In this document: piece by piece, positions 46,936-56,005 of the stretch
Layout: each line of letters begins with the position of its first letter
Position numbering within the stretch: position 1 is the first letter of the stretch
Assembly (NCBI RefSeq): GCF_900635955.1
Contig: NZ_LR134201.1
Coordinates: 496,001 to 560,000 of the forward strand
DNA from: Cedecea lapagei
GTDB taxonomy: Bacteria; Pseudomonadota; Gammaproteobacteria; Enterobacterales; Enterobacteriaceae
Reading direction: 5' to 3'
Length of the DNA: 64,000 nt
Program-made: the position numbers and the translations under genes
Notes under the pieces: generated by a model
Told to the model about the DNA's origin: nothing
Seen by the model: the letters and a program-made list of their open reading frames with translations, nothing else
The model's database searches: none

Positions 46936-47964
46936 ATGACGCAGATGATTACCAAAACCCAGACGCAGGCAAAAAGCGCTTCGCGCTTCGATCCGATCGC
47001 CTTCTTCGAGCGCTTCGGGGTGCTGATCTTTATGTTCCTGCTGCTGATCTTCTTCCAGTCGCAGAACAGCAACTTCCTGTCCGAACGCAATATTTTCAAC
47101 ATCCTGACCGAGGTCTCTATCTACGGGATCATGGCCGTGGGCATGACCTTTGTCATCCTGACCGCGGGGATCGATCTGTCGGTGGGTTCGATCCTTGCCG
47201 TCTGCGCCATGACCGCAGCTTATGTGATCAAGGGCGACAACTTTACCACCGTCGATCCCAACGCGTGGGGCGGCTTTAGCTGGCTGCTGGGGCTGGGGAT
47301 CTGCCTGGCGCTCGGCACGCTGATCGGTTTCCTGCACGGGCTCGGCGTTACTCGCCTGCGTCTGCCGCCGTTCATCGTCACGCTGGGCGGGATGACTATC
47401 TGGCGCGGCCTGACGCTGGTGATCAACGACGGTGCGCCGATCGCCGGTTTTGATGCGGGCTATCGCTGGTGGGGGCGCGGTGAACTGCTCGGCATCTCCA
47501 TTCCTGTCTGGATCTTCGCCATAGTCTCGGTTCTGGGCTATCTGGCGCTGCATAAAACACGCTGGGGTCGCTTCGTTTATGCCATTGGCGGTAACCCGGA
47601 AGCGGCTCGCCTTGCCGGAGTCAACGTAAAGCGCGTGCTGGTCAGCGTCTATGTGGTTATCGGCTGCCTTGCCGGGCTGGCGGGTTTTGTGCTCAGCGCC
47701 CGCCTCGGCAGCGCCGAAGCCGTCGCGGGGATCTCCTTTGAGCTGCGCGTGATCGCCTCGGTGGTGATCGGCGGAACATCGCTGATGGGCGGCTACGGGC
47801 GGATCAGCGGCACGATCATCGGGGCCATCATTATGGGGATCCTGATTAACGGTCTGGTGCTGATGAACGTGTCGGCTTACTACCAGCAGATCATTACCGG
47901 GCTGATTATCGTGCTGGCGGTGGCGTTTGATACCTACGCCAAGAGCCGCCGTGGCGCGCTGTAG
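46936..47964 (+). CDS. Sugar/inositol ABC transporter permease
   Basis: The 342-residue protein has about eight to ten membrane segments and the RbsC/AraH-type permease signature, including MTFVILTAGIDLSVGSILAV near residues 70-89, GNPEAARLAGVNVKRVLVSV and VVIGGTSLMGGYGRISGTII near 275-294. GGAGG precedes the ATG. It completes the importer with the two genes before it. A GC-rich palindromic repeat follows. Confidence 0.93.
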   Translation: MTQMITKTQTQAKSASRFDPIAFFERFGVLIFMFLLLIFFQSQNSNFLSERNIFNILTEVSIYGIMAVGMTFVILTAGIDLSVGSILAVCAMTAAYVIKGDNFTTVDPNAWGGFSWLLGLGICLALGTLIGFLHGLGVTRLRLPPFIVTLGGMTIWRGLTLVINDGAPIAGFDAGYRWWGRGELLGISIPVWIFAIVSVLGYLALHKTRWGRFVYAIGGNPEAARLAGVNVKRVLVSVYVVIGCLAGLAGFVLSARLGSAEAVAGISFELRVIASVVIGGTSLMGGYGRISGTIIGAIIMGILINGLVLMNVSAYYQQIITGLIIVLAVAFDTYAKSRRGAL

Positions 47965-47973
47965 GGATTACCC

Positions 47974-48064
47974 CTAACCCTCACCCCAGAGGGGAGAGAG
48001 GACATTTTCAGAGCAGCATCTATCTCCCCCTCTCCCTCTCAGGGAGAGGGCCGGGGTGAGGGTA
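47974..48064. repeat. Intergenic palindromic repeat within the iol operon
   Basis: The outer arms ACCCTCACCCC (47977-47987) and GGGGTGAGGGT (48053-48063) pair. An inner hairpin CCCTCTCCCT/AGGGAGAGGG lies at 48028-48050. The element shares its core with the one after exbD and is of the REP-like class that can stabilise or partially terminate transcripts. It lies between the permease gene and the second dehydrogenase. Confidence 0.75.
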
Positions 48065-48094
48065 AAAGACTGGTCACGGCTTCAGGAACAACAC

Positions 48095-49228
48095 ATGAAA
48101 AAGGTCAGAATTGGTTTAATCGGCACCGGCTATATCGGCAAAGCGCACGCCATAGCCTACGCCCAGGCGCCAACGGTCTTCTCTCTGCAGGGCGAACTGG
48201 TGCGTGAAATGGTGGCGGAAGTTACGCCTGAGCTGGCGGCAAAACGCGCCGCAGCGTTTGGTTTTCATCGCTCCACCGGCGACTGGCGCGAGCTGGTGGC
48301 CGACCCAAACATTGATGTGGTGGATATCTGCTCTCCTAACCATCTGCATAAAGAGATGGCGCTGGAGGCGATTCGCCACGGCAAACACGTTTACTCAGAG
48401 AAGCCGCTGGCCCTAAACGCTCGCGATGCAAGGCTGATGGTGGATGCCGCTGACGTAGCGGGAGTGAAAACGTTGGTGGGTTTCAACTACATGAAGAACC
48501 CGACCGCGAAGCTGGCGAAGCAGATCATCGAGCGTGGAGAAATCGGCGAGGTGATCCACTTCTACGGCACCCACAACGAAGACTACATGGCCGATCCGCT
48601 TTCGCCGATCCACTGGCACTGCTTTAAAGAAACCGCTGGGCTTGGCGCGCTGGGGGATCTGGCTGCGCATATCGTCAATATGGCGCACTACCTGGTGGGG
48701 GACATTCGTGAAGTTTGTGGCGATCTGAAAATCGTGGTGCCGCAGCGCCCGGCCTCGGCTGGCAGCAGCGAGACGATCGCCGTGGAGAACGAAGATCAGG
48801 CTCACGCGATGGTGCGTTTTGAAGGCGGTGCTCAGGGGCTGATCGAAACTTCCCGCGTCGCCAGCGGCAGAAAGATGGGGCTGACCTGGGTGATTACCGG
48901 CACCAAAGGAGCGCTGAGTTTTACTCAGGAGCGTATGGCAGAGCTGAAGCTTTATCTTCACAGCGATCCCGAAGGACGGCAGGGGTTCCGCACGTTGCTG
49001 GTTGGCCCAGCTCATCCTGACTATGGCTCTTTCTGCATGGGGGCGGGGCACGGCATTGGCTTTAACGATCAAAAAACGGTGGAGGTGCGCGATCTGATCG
49101 ACGGCATTGCCGCTGACGCACCGCTGTGGCCCGATTTTGAAGAGGGCTGGAAAGTGTCGCGCATTCTCGATGCTATCGCCCTGTCACACCAGCAGGGGCG
49201 CTGGATCAACGTATCTGACATTGTCTGA
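48095..49228 (+). CDS. Gfo/Idh/MocA-family dehydrogenase of the inositol region
   Basis: The 377-residue NAD(P)-dependent dehydrogenase has GLIGTGYIGKAHA at the N-terminus, the EKP motif (SEKPLALN) near residue 104 and GALGDLAAHIVNMAHYL near 190-206 with the active-site Asp/His. I start at 48095 because AGGA lies upstream and homology begins there. It is a second Gfo/Idh enzyme in addition to iolG; counterparts elsewhere act on scyllo-inositol or other inositol isomers, which is the best guess here. iolC starts ten bases later. Confidence 0.88.
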   Translation: MKKVRIGLIGTGYIGKAHAIAYAQAPTVFSLQGELVREMVAEVTPELAAKRAAAFGFHRSTGDWRELVADPNIDVVDICSPNHLHKEMALEAIRHGKHVYSEKPLALNARDARLMVDAADVAGVKTLVGFNYMKNPTAKLAKQIIERGEIGEVIHFYGTHNEDYMADPLSPIHWHCFKETAGLGALGDLAAHIVNMAHYLVGDIREVCGDLKIVVPQRPASAGSSETIAVENEDQAHAMVRFEGGAQGLIETSRVASGRKMGLTWVITGTKGALSFTQERMAELKLYLHSDPEGRQGFRTLLVGPAHPDYGSFCMGAGHGIGFNDQKTVEVRDLIDGIAADAPLWPDFEEGWKVSRILDAIALSHQQGRWINVSDIV

Positions 49229-49237
49229 GGACGAAGC

Positions 49238-51151
49238 ATGAAAGAAAAGCAGTTGGATCTGATTTGCATGGGGCGGGTCGCGGTAGATCTCTACAGTCAG
49301 CAGATTGGCGCGAGGCTGGAAGATGCCAGCAGCTTCGCCCGCTATCTTGGCGGCTCGTCCGGCAATGTGGCCTACGGCACCGCACGCCAGGGGCTGAAGT
49401 CCTCCATGCTGGCGCGAGTTGGCGATGAGCATATGGGGCGCTTTCTGCGGGAAGAACTGAGCCAGGTTGGCTGTGACACCAGCCATCTTATTACCGACAA
49501 AACGAGGCTGACGGCGCTGGTGCTGCTGGGTATCAAAGATCGCGACACTTTTCCGCTGATTTTTTACCGCGACAACTGCGCGGATATGGCTATTACCGCT
49601 GACGATTTTAGCGAGGAGTACATCGCCTCTTCCCGCTGCCTGGCGATAACCGGCACGCATCTTTCACATCCCCGTACCCGCGAGGCGGTGCTCACCGCGC
49701 TGACCTATGCCCGTCGTAACGGTGTGCGCACCGCGCTGGATATCGATTATCGCCCGGTGCTGTGGGGGCTGACTTCGCTGGGAGACGGCGAGACGCGTTT
49801 TGTTGAAGCAGGCCAGGTCACGGAGCAGCTGCAATCCGTCCTCCACCTCTTCGACGTTATCGTTGGCACCGAAGAGGAGTTTCACATCGCGGGAGGGACA
49901 ACCGACACGCTGGCGGCGTTGAAAAACGTTCGCCAGAGCACGGAGGCGACGCTGGTCTGCAAGCGTGGGGCGCAGGGCTGCTCCGTGTTCCTTGGGGTGA
50001 TTCCTGACTCGCTGGACGGCGGGATCAACGTCAGCGGCGTACGCGTGGAAGTGCTCAACGTACTGGGCGCGGGAGATGCGTTTATGTCCGGACTGCTGCG
50101 TGGCTATCTCAATGACGAAGGCTGGGAGCAGGCCTGCCGCTACGCCAATGCCTGCGGCGCGCTGGTGGTTTCACGCCACGGCTGCGCCCCGGCGATGCCG
50201 AGTAAAATTGAGCTTGATGACTACCTTTCGCGCGAACACCAGGTGCTTCGCCCGGATCTTGATGCGCGGCTTAATCACCTCCACCGCGTGACCACGCGCC
50301 GCCGCCAGTGGCCGGAACTTTGCGTGATGGCTTTTGACCATCGCAGCCAGTTGGAAGAGATGGCGCTTAAAAGCGGCGCGGATTTGCGGCGTATTCCGGT
50401 ACTGAAGCAGCTGATTCTGCAGGCCAGCCGTGACGCAGCTCAGCGTGCCGAACTTGAGGGCAAGGCCGGGCTGCTCTGCGACGGGACCTTCGGCCAGGAC
50501 GCGCTTAACTCGATTACCGGAGAAGGCTGGTGGATTGGCCGTCCGATTGAGCTGCCGGGCTCGCGCCCGCTGGAGATGGAGCACGGCAATATCGGCTCGC
50601 AGCTGATTAGCTGGCCGCTGGAGCATATCGTTAAGTGCCTGGTCTTTTTCCACCCGGAAGATGCCCACGCCCTGCGCCTGGAGCAGGAGCAAAAAATTGC
50701 GGAAGTCTACCGCGCCTGCTGCCAGTCCGGGCATGAACTGCTGCTGGAGGTCATCCTGCCGGCAAATATGCCGCGCAGCGACGAGCTTTACCTGCGAGCC
50801 GTTTCTCGCTTCTACAACCTTGGCATCTACCCGGACTGGTGGAAGCTTCCGCCGCTGAGCAGCTCAGGCTGGGCCGCAATGAGCGAGCTGGTTGAGAAAC
50901 GCGATCCTCATTGCCGCGGCGTGGTGATCCTGGGGCTTGATGCCCCCGTCGAGGTGCTGCGCGAAGGCTTCAACGCCGCGGCTGATTACCCGATTGTGAA
51001 AGGCTTTGCGGTAGGGCGCACGCTGTTTGGGGAAGCCTCGCAGGCCTGGTTAAAACGAGATATCGACGATGCGCAGCTGGTGGAACGCATCCGTGACAAC
51101 TACCTGCGGCTGATCGCGCTTTGGCGCGAGCGCGGCCTGCATCAAGATTAA
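49238..51151 (+). CDS. iolC: 5-dehydro-2-deoxygluconokinase fused to a DUF2090 aldolase-like domain
   Basis: The 637-residue protein combines two parts. Residues 1-325 are a PfkB-family kinase with YLGGSSGNVAYGTARQGLK near the start and the catalytic GAGDAFMSGLLRGY near 275. Residues about 340-637 form a DUF2090 domain of the class I aldolase/TIM-barrel type (AFDHRSQLEEMA, LLEVILPANMP, VKGFAVGRTLF). The first phosphorylates 2-deoxy-5-keto-D-gluconate; the second is thought to split the product into malonate semialdehyde and dihydroxyacetone phosphate. No separate iolJ is present, fitting this fusion. Confidence 0.93.
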   Translation: MKEKQLDLICMGRVAVDLYSQQIGARLEDASSFARYLGGSSGNVAYGTARQGLKSSMLARVGDEHMGRFLREELSQVGCDTSHLITDKTRLTALVLLGIKDRDTFPLIFYRDNCADMAITADDFSEEYIASSRCLAITGTHLSHPRTREAVLTALTYARRNGVRTALDIDYRPVLWGLTSLGDGETRFVEAGQVTEQLQSVLHLFDVIVGTEEEFHIAGGTTDTLAALKNVRQSTEATLVCKRGAQGCSVFLGVIPDSLDGGINVSGVRVEVLNVLGAGDAFMSGLLRGYLNDEGWEQACRYANACGALVVSRHGCAPAMPSKIELDDYLSREHQVLRPDLDARLNHLHRVTTRRRQWPELCVMAFDHRSQLEEMALKSGADLRRIPVLKQLILQASRDAAQRAELEGKAGLLCDGTFGQDALNSITGEGWWIGRPIELPGSRPLEMEHGNIGSQLISWPLEHIVKCLVFFHPEDAHALRLEQEQKIAEVYRACCQSGHELLLEVILPANMPRSDELYLRAVSRFYNLGIYPDWWKLPPLSSSGWAAMSELVEKRDPHCRGVVILGLDAPVEVLREGFNAAADYPIVKGFAVGRTLFGEASQAWLKRDIDDAQLVERIRDNYLRLIALWRERGLHQD

Positions 51152-51161
51152 GGAGAGTATT

Positions 51162-52052
51162 ATGACCGTACATTTAGGCATTAACCCGCTGACCTGGACC
51201 AATGACGATCTGCCTTCTTTGGGGGCCGATACGCCGCTGGAAACCTGCCTGAGCGAGGGCAAAGAGGCCGGGTTTGAAGGTTTCGAGCTGGGGAATAAGT
51301 TCCCGCGTGAGGCGGGCGTGCTTGGGCCGATCCTCGATAAGCATGAGCTGAAGCTGGTCTCCGGCTGGTACTCCGGGCGCCTTCTGGAGCGCTCCGTAGA
51401 GCAAGAGATTGAAGCCGTGCAGCCACACCTGACGCTGCTGCGTGAGCTGGGCGCGAAGGTGCTGGTATTTGCTGAAGTGACCCACTGCATTCACGGCGAG
51501 CAACAGACGCCGGTGCATTTGCGCCCTCGTTTCCCGGACAAACGCTGGAAGGAATATGGCGAAAAACTTACCGCGTTTGCCCGCTACACCCAGCAGCAGG
51601 GCGTGCAAATAGCCTATCACCACCATATGGGCACGGTTATCGAGAGTGCAGATGACATCGATAATTTGATGGTTCACACCGGGCCGGAAGTCGGGCTGCT
51701 GCTGGATACCGGACACCTGACCTTCGCGGGGGCCGATCCGCTGGCGGTAGCGGAACGCTGGATCTCGCGTATTAACCACGTGCACTGCAAAGACGTGCGT
51801 GCCGGCGTGCTGGCGGATGTGAAAAACCGCAAAACCAGCTTCCTGAATGCGGTGCTGAGCGGCGTGTTTACCGTGCCCGGCGACGGCTGCGTGGATTATC
51901 CACCCATCATGGCCTTGCTGAAAAAGCAGGGCTACCAGGGATGGCTGGTTGTTGAAGCCGAGCAGGATCCTGCTGTGGCACACCCGATGACTTACGCTCG
52001 GCTTGGCTACGCTAACCTGAGCCGCTTTGCTCATGAAGCCGGGCTGATTTAA
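51162..52052 (+). CDS. iolE: myo-Inosose-2 dehydratase
   Basis: The 296-residue xylose-isomerase-like TIM-barrel enzyme dehydrates scyllo-inosose to trihydroxycyclohexane-1,2-dione. Family blocks include LGINPLTWTNDDLPSLG at the start, AYHHHMGTVIESADDID near residues 148-164, LLLDTGHLTFAG with metal ligands near 180, and INHVHCKDVR near 205. AAGGAG precedes the ATG ten bases after iolC. Confidence 0.95.
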   Translation: MTVHLGINPLTWTNDDLPSLGADTPLETCLSEGKEAGFEGFELGNKFPREAGVLGPILDKHELKLVSGWYSGRLLERSVEQEIEAVQPHLTLLRELGAKVLVFAEVTHCIHGEQQTPVHLRPRFPDKRWKEYGEKLTAFARYTQQQGVQIAYHHHMGTVIESADDIDNLMVHTGPEVGLLLDTGHLTFAGADPLAVAERWISRINHVHCKDVRAGVLADVKNRKTSFLNAVLSGVFTVPGDGCVDYPPIMALLKKQGYQGWLVVEAEQDPAVAHPMTYARLGYANLSRFAHEAGLI

Positions 52053-52062
52053 GGAGGGTAAA

Positions 52063-52887
52063 ATGGCCGAATTACTTTCGCGCTGGCAGCAGCCAGACGC
52101 GCAGGGGCAAACGCAGCATGTTACTCCCGAAAACGCGGGCTGGGGCTATGTCGGGTTTGAGGCTTACCAGCTCAAGGCGGGGCAGATTCTGGCGCTTCCG
52201 GCCGTCGAGGAGGAGCGCTGTCTGGTGCTGGTGGCAGGACGTGCAACGGTAGATACGCCGTTTATCCACTTCCCTCAGATAGGCGACCGCATGAGCCCCT
52301 TCGAGCGTCGTAAACCCTGGGCCGTGTACGTGACATCCGGTGAGCCAGTAAAGATTCACGCGCTTACTGCATTGGAGCTGGCCGTCTGCTCTGCGCCAGG
52401 CAAAGGGACTTATGCCACCCGTCTTATCGCCCCGCAGGATATTGACGCCGAAGCCAGAGGCAAAGGTCATAACCAGCGTTATGTCCATAATATTCTGCCT
52501 GAGGATAAGCCTGCCGACAGCCTGCTGGTGGTGGAGGTGTATACCAATGAAGGCTGCAGCAGTTCGTACCCAAGCCACAAACACGACGTCGATAATCCCC
52601 CTCACGAGAGCTATCTCGAAGAGACCTATTATCACCGACTTAACCCGCCACAGGGCTTTTGCCTGCAGCGGGTTTATACCGACGATCGCTCCCTGGATGA
52701 GTGCATGGCGGTGTATGACAAAGACGTGGTGAAGGTGCCGAGAGGCTACCATCCGGTCGCGACGCTTGCCGGGTACGACAGCTACTACCTGAACGTTATG
52801 GCCGGGCCGGTGCGTAAGTGGATGTTTACCTGGGAAGACGATCACGCCTGGATCAACGGCAGCGAGTACGGAACTTCACGGAAGTAG
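52063..52887 (+). CDS. iolB: 5-deoxy-glucuronate isomerase
   Basis: The 274-residue cupin-type enzyme isomerises 5-deoxy-D-glucuronate to 2-deoxy-5-keto-D-gluconate. Metal-binding residues are visible in SSYPSHKHDVDNPPHESYLE near residues 166-185, which is followed by EETYYHRLNPPQGFCLQRVY, and in GYHPVATLAGYDSYYLNVMA near 228-247. AAGGAGGG precedes the ATG. It is the last gene of the iolG-iolB operon and is followed by a terminator. Confidence 0.95.
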   Translation: MAELLSRWQQPDAQGQTQHVTPENAGWGYVGFEAYQLKAGQILALPAVEEERCLVLVAGRATVDTPFIHFPQIGDRMSPFERRKPWAVYVTSGEPVKIHALTALELAVCSAPGKGTYATRLIAPQDIDAEARGKGHNQRYVHNILPEDKPADSLLVVEVYTNEGCSSSYPSHKHDVDNPPHESYLEETYYHRLNPPQGFCLQRVYTDDRSLDECMAVYDKDVVKVPRGYHPVATLAGYDSYYLNVMAGPVRKWMFTWEDDHAWINGSEYGTSRK

Positions 52888-52906
52888 CAGGCAAAAGGCT
52901 AATCCA

Positions 52907-52934
52907 GGCTGCCCGACGGGGCGGCCTTTTTCTT
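52907..52934 (+). terminator. Terminator of the iolG-iolB operon
   Basis: AGGCTGCCC and GGGCGGCCT pair with one G-T wobble, followed by TTTTTCTTT. Confidence 0.8.
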
Positions 52935-53104
52935 TACCCAAACGGCTTAAGATATATAGCTTTTGGCGCTGGCATATAGCGTTACATTATCACCGCTCCC
53001 TTGCTGGAATGTTATTTTAGCTGCACCTCGCGCTGAGGAAGTGACAGCCAGTGGCGTCACTCGCCGCGAATTTTCTCCCTGCACGATGTTCCGGAGTCAA
53101 GGTT

Positions 53105-53632
53105 ATGAGCGACAGCTTTCGTCAGCTAACCGCAGAAGATACTGCGGTCTATTACCCGCTAGTGCATGCCGCATACGCCTCTGCGCGTGAGCTGGGCATT
53201 AAGTTTGATGCCGCCAGTGCGGATGCGGAAAAAATGCAGGCTCATATCAATAGCCATGCCGTGTACGGCATGTTTCGCGACGGCGAACTCATCGCTTCGG
53301 TGACGCTCCGTTTTCCCTGGGGGCCGCTGCCGGGGCCGTTTGGGCTGCCGCACATCGGCTGGTTTGCTACCGCACCACGCCTCCGCGGCCAGCGCCTTGG
53401 CGCCCGGCTACTCGACTGGCTTGAACAGTCAGTCCTGCACCGGGAGCTGCGCGCGCCTGCTTATTCACTGGGTACCGCCGAGAGCCATCCGTGGTTGATA
53501 CAGCTCTATCAGTCGCTGGGGTTTGAAAAGGTCAGCACGAAAGATCTCGGTAAAGGCCACATCACCGTTTATATGAAGAAAACCATTAACCCGAAACCGC
53601 CTGTTTTCGAGTGTTGTTCCAGGAGGACATAA
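53105..53632 (+). CDS. GNAT N-acetyltransferase (YxeL-like)
   Basis: The 175-residue GNAT protein has the acetyl-CoA motif near residues 96-108 (APRLRGQRLGARLLDWL) and YQSLGFEKV near the C-terminus. I start at the ATG at 53105, preceded by GGAG. It overlaps nothing and ends one base before the M20 gene, whose ribosome site lies inside its last codons. In Bacillus subtilis the corresponding YxeL acetylates the amino group of S-(2-succino)cysteine; the same kind of step is proposed here from the full set of neighbours. Confidence 0.8.
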   Translation: MSDSFRQLTAEDTAVYYPLVHAAYASARELGIKFDAASADAEKMQAHINSHAVYGMFRDGELIASVTLRFPWGPLPGPFGLPHIGWFATAPRLRGQRLGARLLDWLEQSVLHRELRAPAYSLGTAESHPWLIQLYQSLGFEKVSTKDLGKGHITVYMKKTINPKPPVFECCSRRT

Positions 53633-53633
53633 A

Positions 53634-54788
53634 ATGAAAGAGCTTCTCGCCGAACACCGGCCATTGGCCGACCAGATCCAGGCTTTTCGCCACGATATGC
53701 ACCGCTTCCCCGAGCTATCCAATCAGGAGTTCGAAACCACTTCAAAAATCCACGCGGCCCTGACCGAAGCCGGGATTCGCGTGCTCGACCTGCCGCTAAA
53801 AACCGGACTGGTGGCGGAGGTTGGAGGGCATCTGCCGGGGCCGCTGGTGGTTCTGCGTTCGGATATCGACGCCCTGCCGATTGAAGAGGAGTCCGGCGTT
53901 GAATTCAGCTCCCGGCGCAAAGGGGTGATGCACGCCTGCGGCCATGACTTTCATACTTCAGCTGCTTTAGGCGCGGCAATTCTGCTTCGCCAGCAGGAAG
54001 AGACTCTGCGAGGACGTGTTCGGATCCTTTTCCAGGCGGCTGAGGAAACGGGCCTGGGCGCGCCAGATCTGATCGCCACCGGCGCTCTGGAGGGTGCAGC
54101 GGTTATTTTTGGTATTCACAACGATCCCACTCTGCCGGTTGGCGTGCTGGGCGGTAAAGATGGCGCGTTAACGGCGGGCGTCGATCGCTTTGAAATTAAG
54201 ATCGCCGCCAAAGGCGCCCACGCCGCCAAACCTCACGAAGGTAACGATCCGATCGTGATCGTCAGCCAGATCGTGACCGCGGCGCAGACGCTGATCAGCC
54301 GGAATCTGCCGTCTGAGCAGAATGCGGTGGTTTCCATTACGCAGATCCACAGCGGCAGCACATGGAACGTTATTCCCGATACGGCATATATGGAAGGGAC
54401 GGTAAGAACCTTCAACGCGCAGGCGCGCGAGCTGATAGAAAAGCGTTTCCGCGCTTTGCTTGAGGGGCTGGCCGTGGCGTTCGACGCGCAAATTGAGTTC
54501 CTGTGGCACGCTGGGCCGCCTTCGGTGGTCAACACGCCTGAATGGGTGGCCTTTGCGCTGGAGCAGGCAAGCGAAGTGGGATTTGAAGCCCGTCGGGTAG
54601 AAGCGAGCCCCATCGGTGAAGACTTCTCGTTTTACCAGCAGAAGATACCCGGCACCTTCATGATGGTCGGTTCCGGTGGTCCGTGGGCGCTGCACCACCC
54701 TAAATTCAGGGTGGATGATAAAGCGCTGTTCCCGACAGCGCAGTATCTGGCGCAGCTGGCGGTTAAAGCGCTGGAAAAACTGTCTTAA
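53634..54788 (+). CDS. M20-family N-acyl amino acid deacylase (YxeP-like)
   Basis: The 384-residue amidohydrolase shows the M20D metal-binding motif MHACGHDFHT (Cys102, His104), an AAEETGLGAPDLIATGAL block near residues 130-147, the dimerisation domain insert, and a C-terminal GEDFSFYQQKIPG with the last His region (ALHHPKF). Such enzymes remove N-acetyl groups from amino acids. AGGAGG precedes the ATG. Coupling with the acetyltransferase gene fits an acetylate-cleave-deacetylate route in which the acetyl group is temporary. Confidence 0.88.
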   Translation: MKELLAEHRPLADQIQAFRHDMHRFPELSNQEFETTSKIHAALTEAGIRVLDLPLKTGLVAEVGGHLPGPLVVLRSDIDALPIEEESGVEFSSRRKGVMHACGHDFHTSAALGAAILLRQQEETLRGRVRILFQAAEETGLGAPDLIATGALEGAAVIFGIHNDPTLPVGVLGGKDGALTAGVDRFEIKIAAKGAHAAKPHEGNDPIVIVSQIVTAAQTLISRNLPSEQNAVVSITQIHSGSTWNVIPDTAYMEGTVRTFNAQARELIEKRFRALLEGLAVAFDAQIEFLWHAGPPSVVNTPEWVAFALEQASEVGFEARRVEASPIGEDFSFYQQKIPGTFMMVGSGGPWALHHPKFRVDDKALFPTAQYLAQLAVKALEKLS

Positions 54789-54803
54789 CTTTTTGCGCCT
54801 GGG

Positions 54804-56003
54804 CTACCTGAGCGTGGCGCAGGCGCGAGCAATTCGCCTTCCGGCTTCCACCACCGTGTCGAAGTCGGTGGCGATGGAAAGTCGGAAATAGGGGGAAAGC
54901 CCGTAGGCGCTGCCCGCAACGCCCGAAATGCCGTTTTCCAGCAGAAAGTGCATCACCTCCTCTTCGTTTTCAAGGCGCTTACCGTTCTCTTTTTCCCTGC
55001 CCAGCAAACCGGCTACGCGAATAAAAACAAAGAAGGCTCCCTGAGGCTGTAAAAGTTCCAGTCCCTCAACCGGACGCAATATGTCGACCAGGGCATCTCG
55101 CCGGGCCTGATAAGCCGCAACCTGCTGCGGCAGAAAATCCAGTCCACCGTTGAACGCCGCTACCGCCGCAGCCTGGCTGATTGCGCTGGCACCGGAGCTG
55201 ATTTGCGACTGCACGACCGCAAGCTGCTGCGCCAGCGGTGCAGGGGCAGCGCCATAGCCGATACGCCAGCCCGTCATGGCATAGGTTTTGGAGACGCCGC
55301 CCACCAGCAGGGAACGCTGCCGAAGGTCAGGCGCGACGTTAAGCAGACTTACGTGCTGGCGATCGTCAAACAGGATGTGTTCATACAGCTCGTCCAGCAG
55401 CAGCCAGACCTGCGGGTGCTGGCGCAGGACTTCTGCCAGCGCCTGGAGTTCAGCCTGGCTGTAAACCATACCGGAAGGATTGCCGGGATTATTCAGCACC
55501 AGCCAGCGAGTTCGTGGCGTTATCGCTGCGGCCAGCTGGGCGGGGAGGAGCTTATAGCTTTGCTCAAGCGGGCATTCAAGAATAACGGCTTCTCCGCCGT
55601 TGAAGCGCACGCTATCCGGGAACGTAGGCCAATAGGGCGTCGGTACAATGACTTCATCACCTTCGTCCAGGGTGGCGGCGAAGGCGTTAAAGATTATCTG
55701 TTTGGCCCCGTTGGCGACAACGATTTCATCGCTGGCGTAGTCGAGTTGGTTCTCGCGCAGAAGTTTGGCCTGTATCGCCTTACGCAGCGGCAGAGTGCCC
55801 TGCGTTAGCGTATAGCGGGTTTGTCCCTCTTCCATTGCCTGCCAGGCTGCCTCCCGGATGTGGAGAGGCGTGTCAAAATCTGGCTCGCCGGTGGTCAGGT
55901 CCAGAATGTCCACGCCATCCGCTTTTAGCCGACGGGTTAAATCCCTTGCCGCCGCGTTTGCCGACAGCGTAACCCGCTGCACTCTTCGTGAAAATTTCAC
56001 CAT
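54804..56003 (-). CDS. Class I PLP-dependent aminotransferase
   Basis: The 399-residue protein is a fold-type I aminotransferase of the aspartate/alanine group. TTGEPDFDTP (residues 37-46), the NNPGNPSG block (171-178), LLDELYEHILFD (202-213) and the PLP lysine Lys239 in VGGVSKTYAMTGWRIGYG are present. It follows the monooxygenase gene by two bases in a three-gene minus-strand unit. The Bacillus yxe operon has no such enzyme, so it may extend the pathway, for instance by handling the amino acid released. Confidence 0.9.
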   Translation of the reverse strand: MVKFSRRVQRVTLSANAAARDLTRRLKADGVDILDLTTGEPDFDTPLHIREAAWQAMEEGQTRYTLTQGTLPLRKAIQAKLLRENQLDYASDEIVVANGAKQIIFNAFAATLDEGDEVIVPTPYWPTFPDSVRFNGGEAVILECPLEQSYKLLPAQLAAAITPRTRWLVLNNPGNPSGMVYSQAELQALAEVLRQHPQVWLLLDELYEHILFDDRQHVSLLNVAPDLRQRSLLVGGVSKTYAMTGWRIGYGAAPAPLAQQLAVVQSQISSGASAISQAAAVAAFNGGLDFLPQQVAAYQARRDALVDILRPVEGLELLQPQGAFFVFIRVAGLLGREKENGKRLENEEEVMHFLLENGISGVAGSAYGLSPYFRLSIATDFDTVVEAGRRIARACATLR

Positions 56004-56005
56004 TT

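Noticed and set aside
48056..48094. Upstream start for the second Gfo/Idh dehydrogenase
   Set aside because: The extension lies partly in the palindromic repeat; the ATG at 48095 has AGGA upstream and matches the family start.
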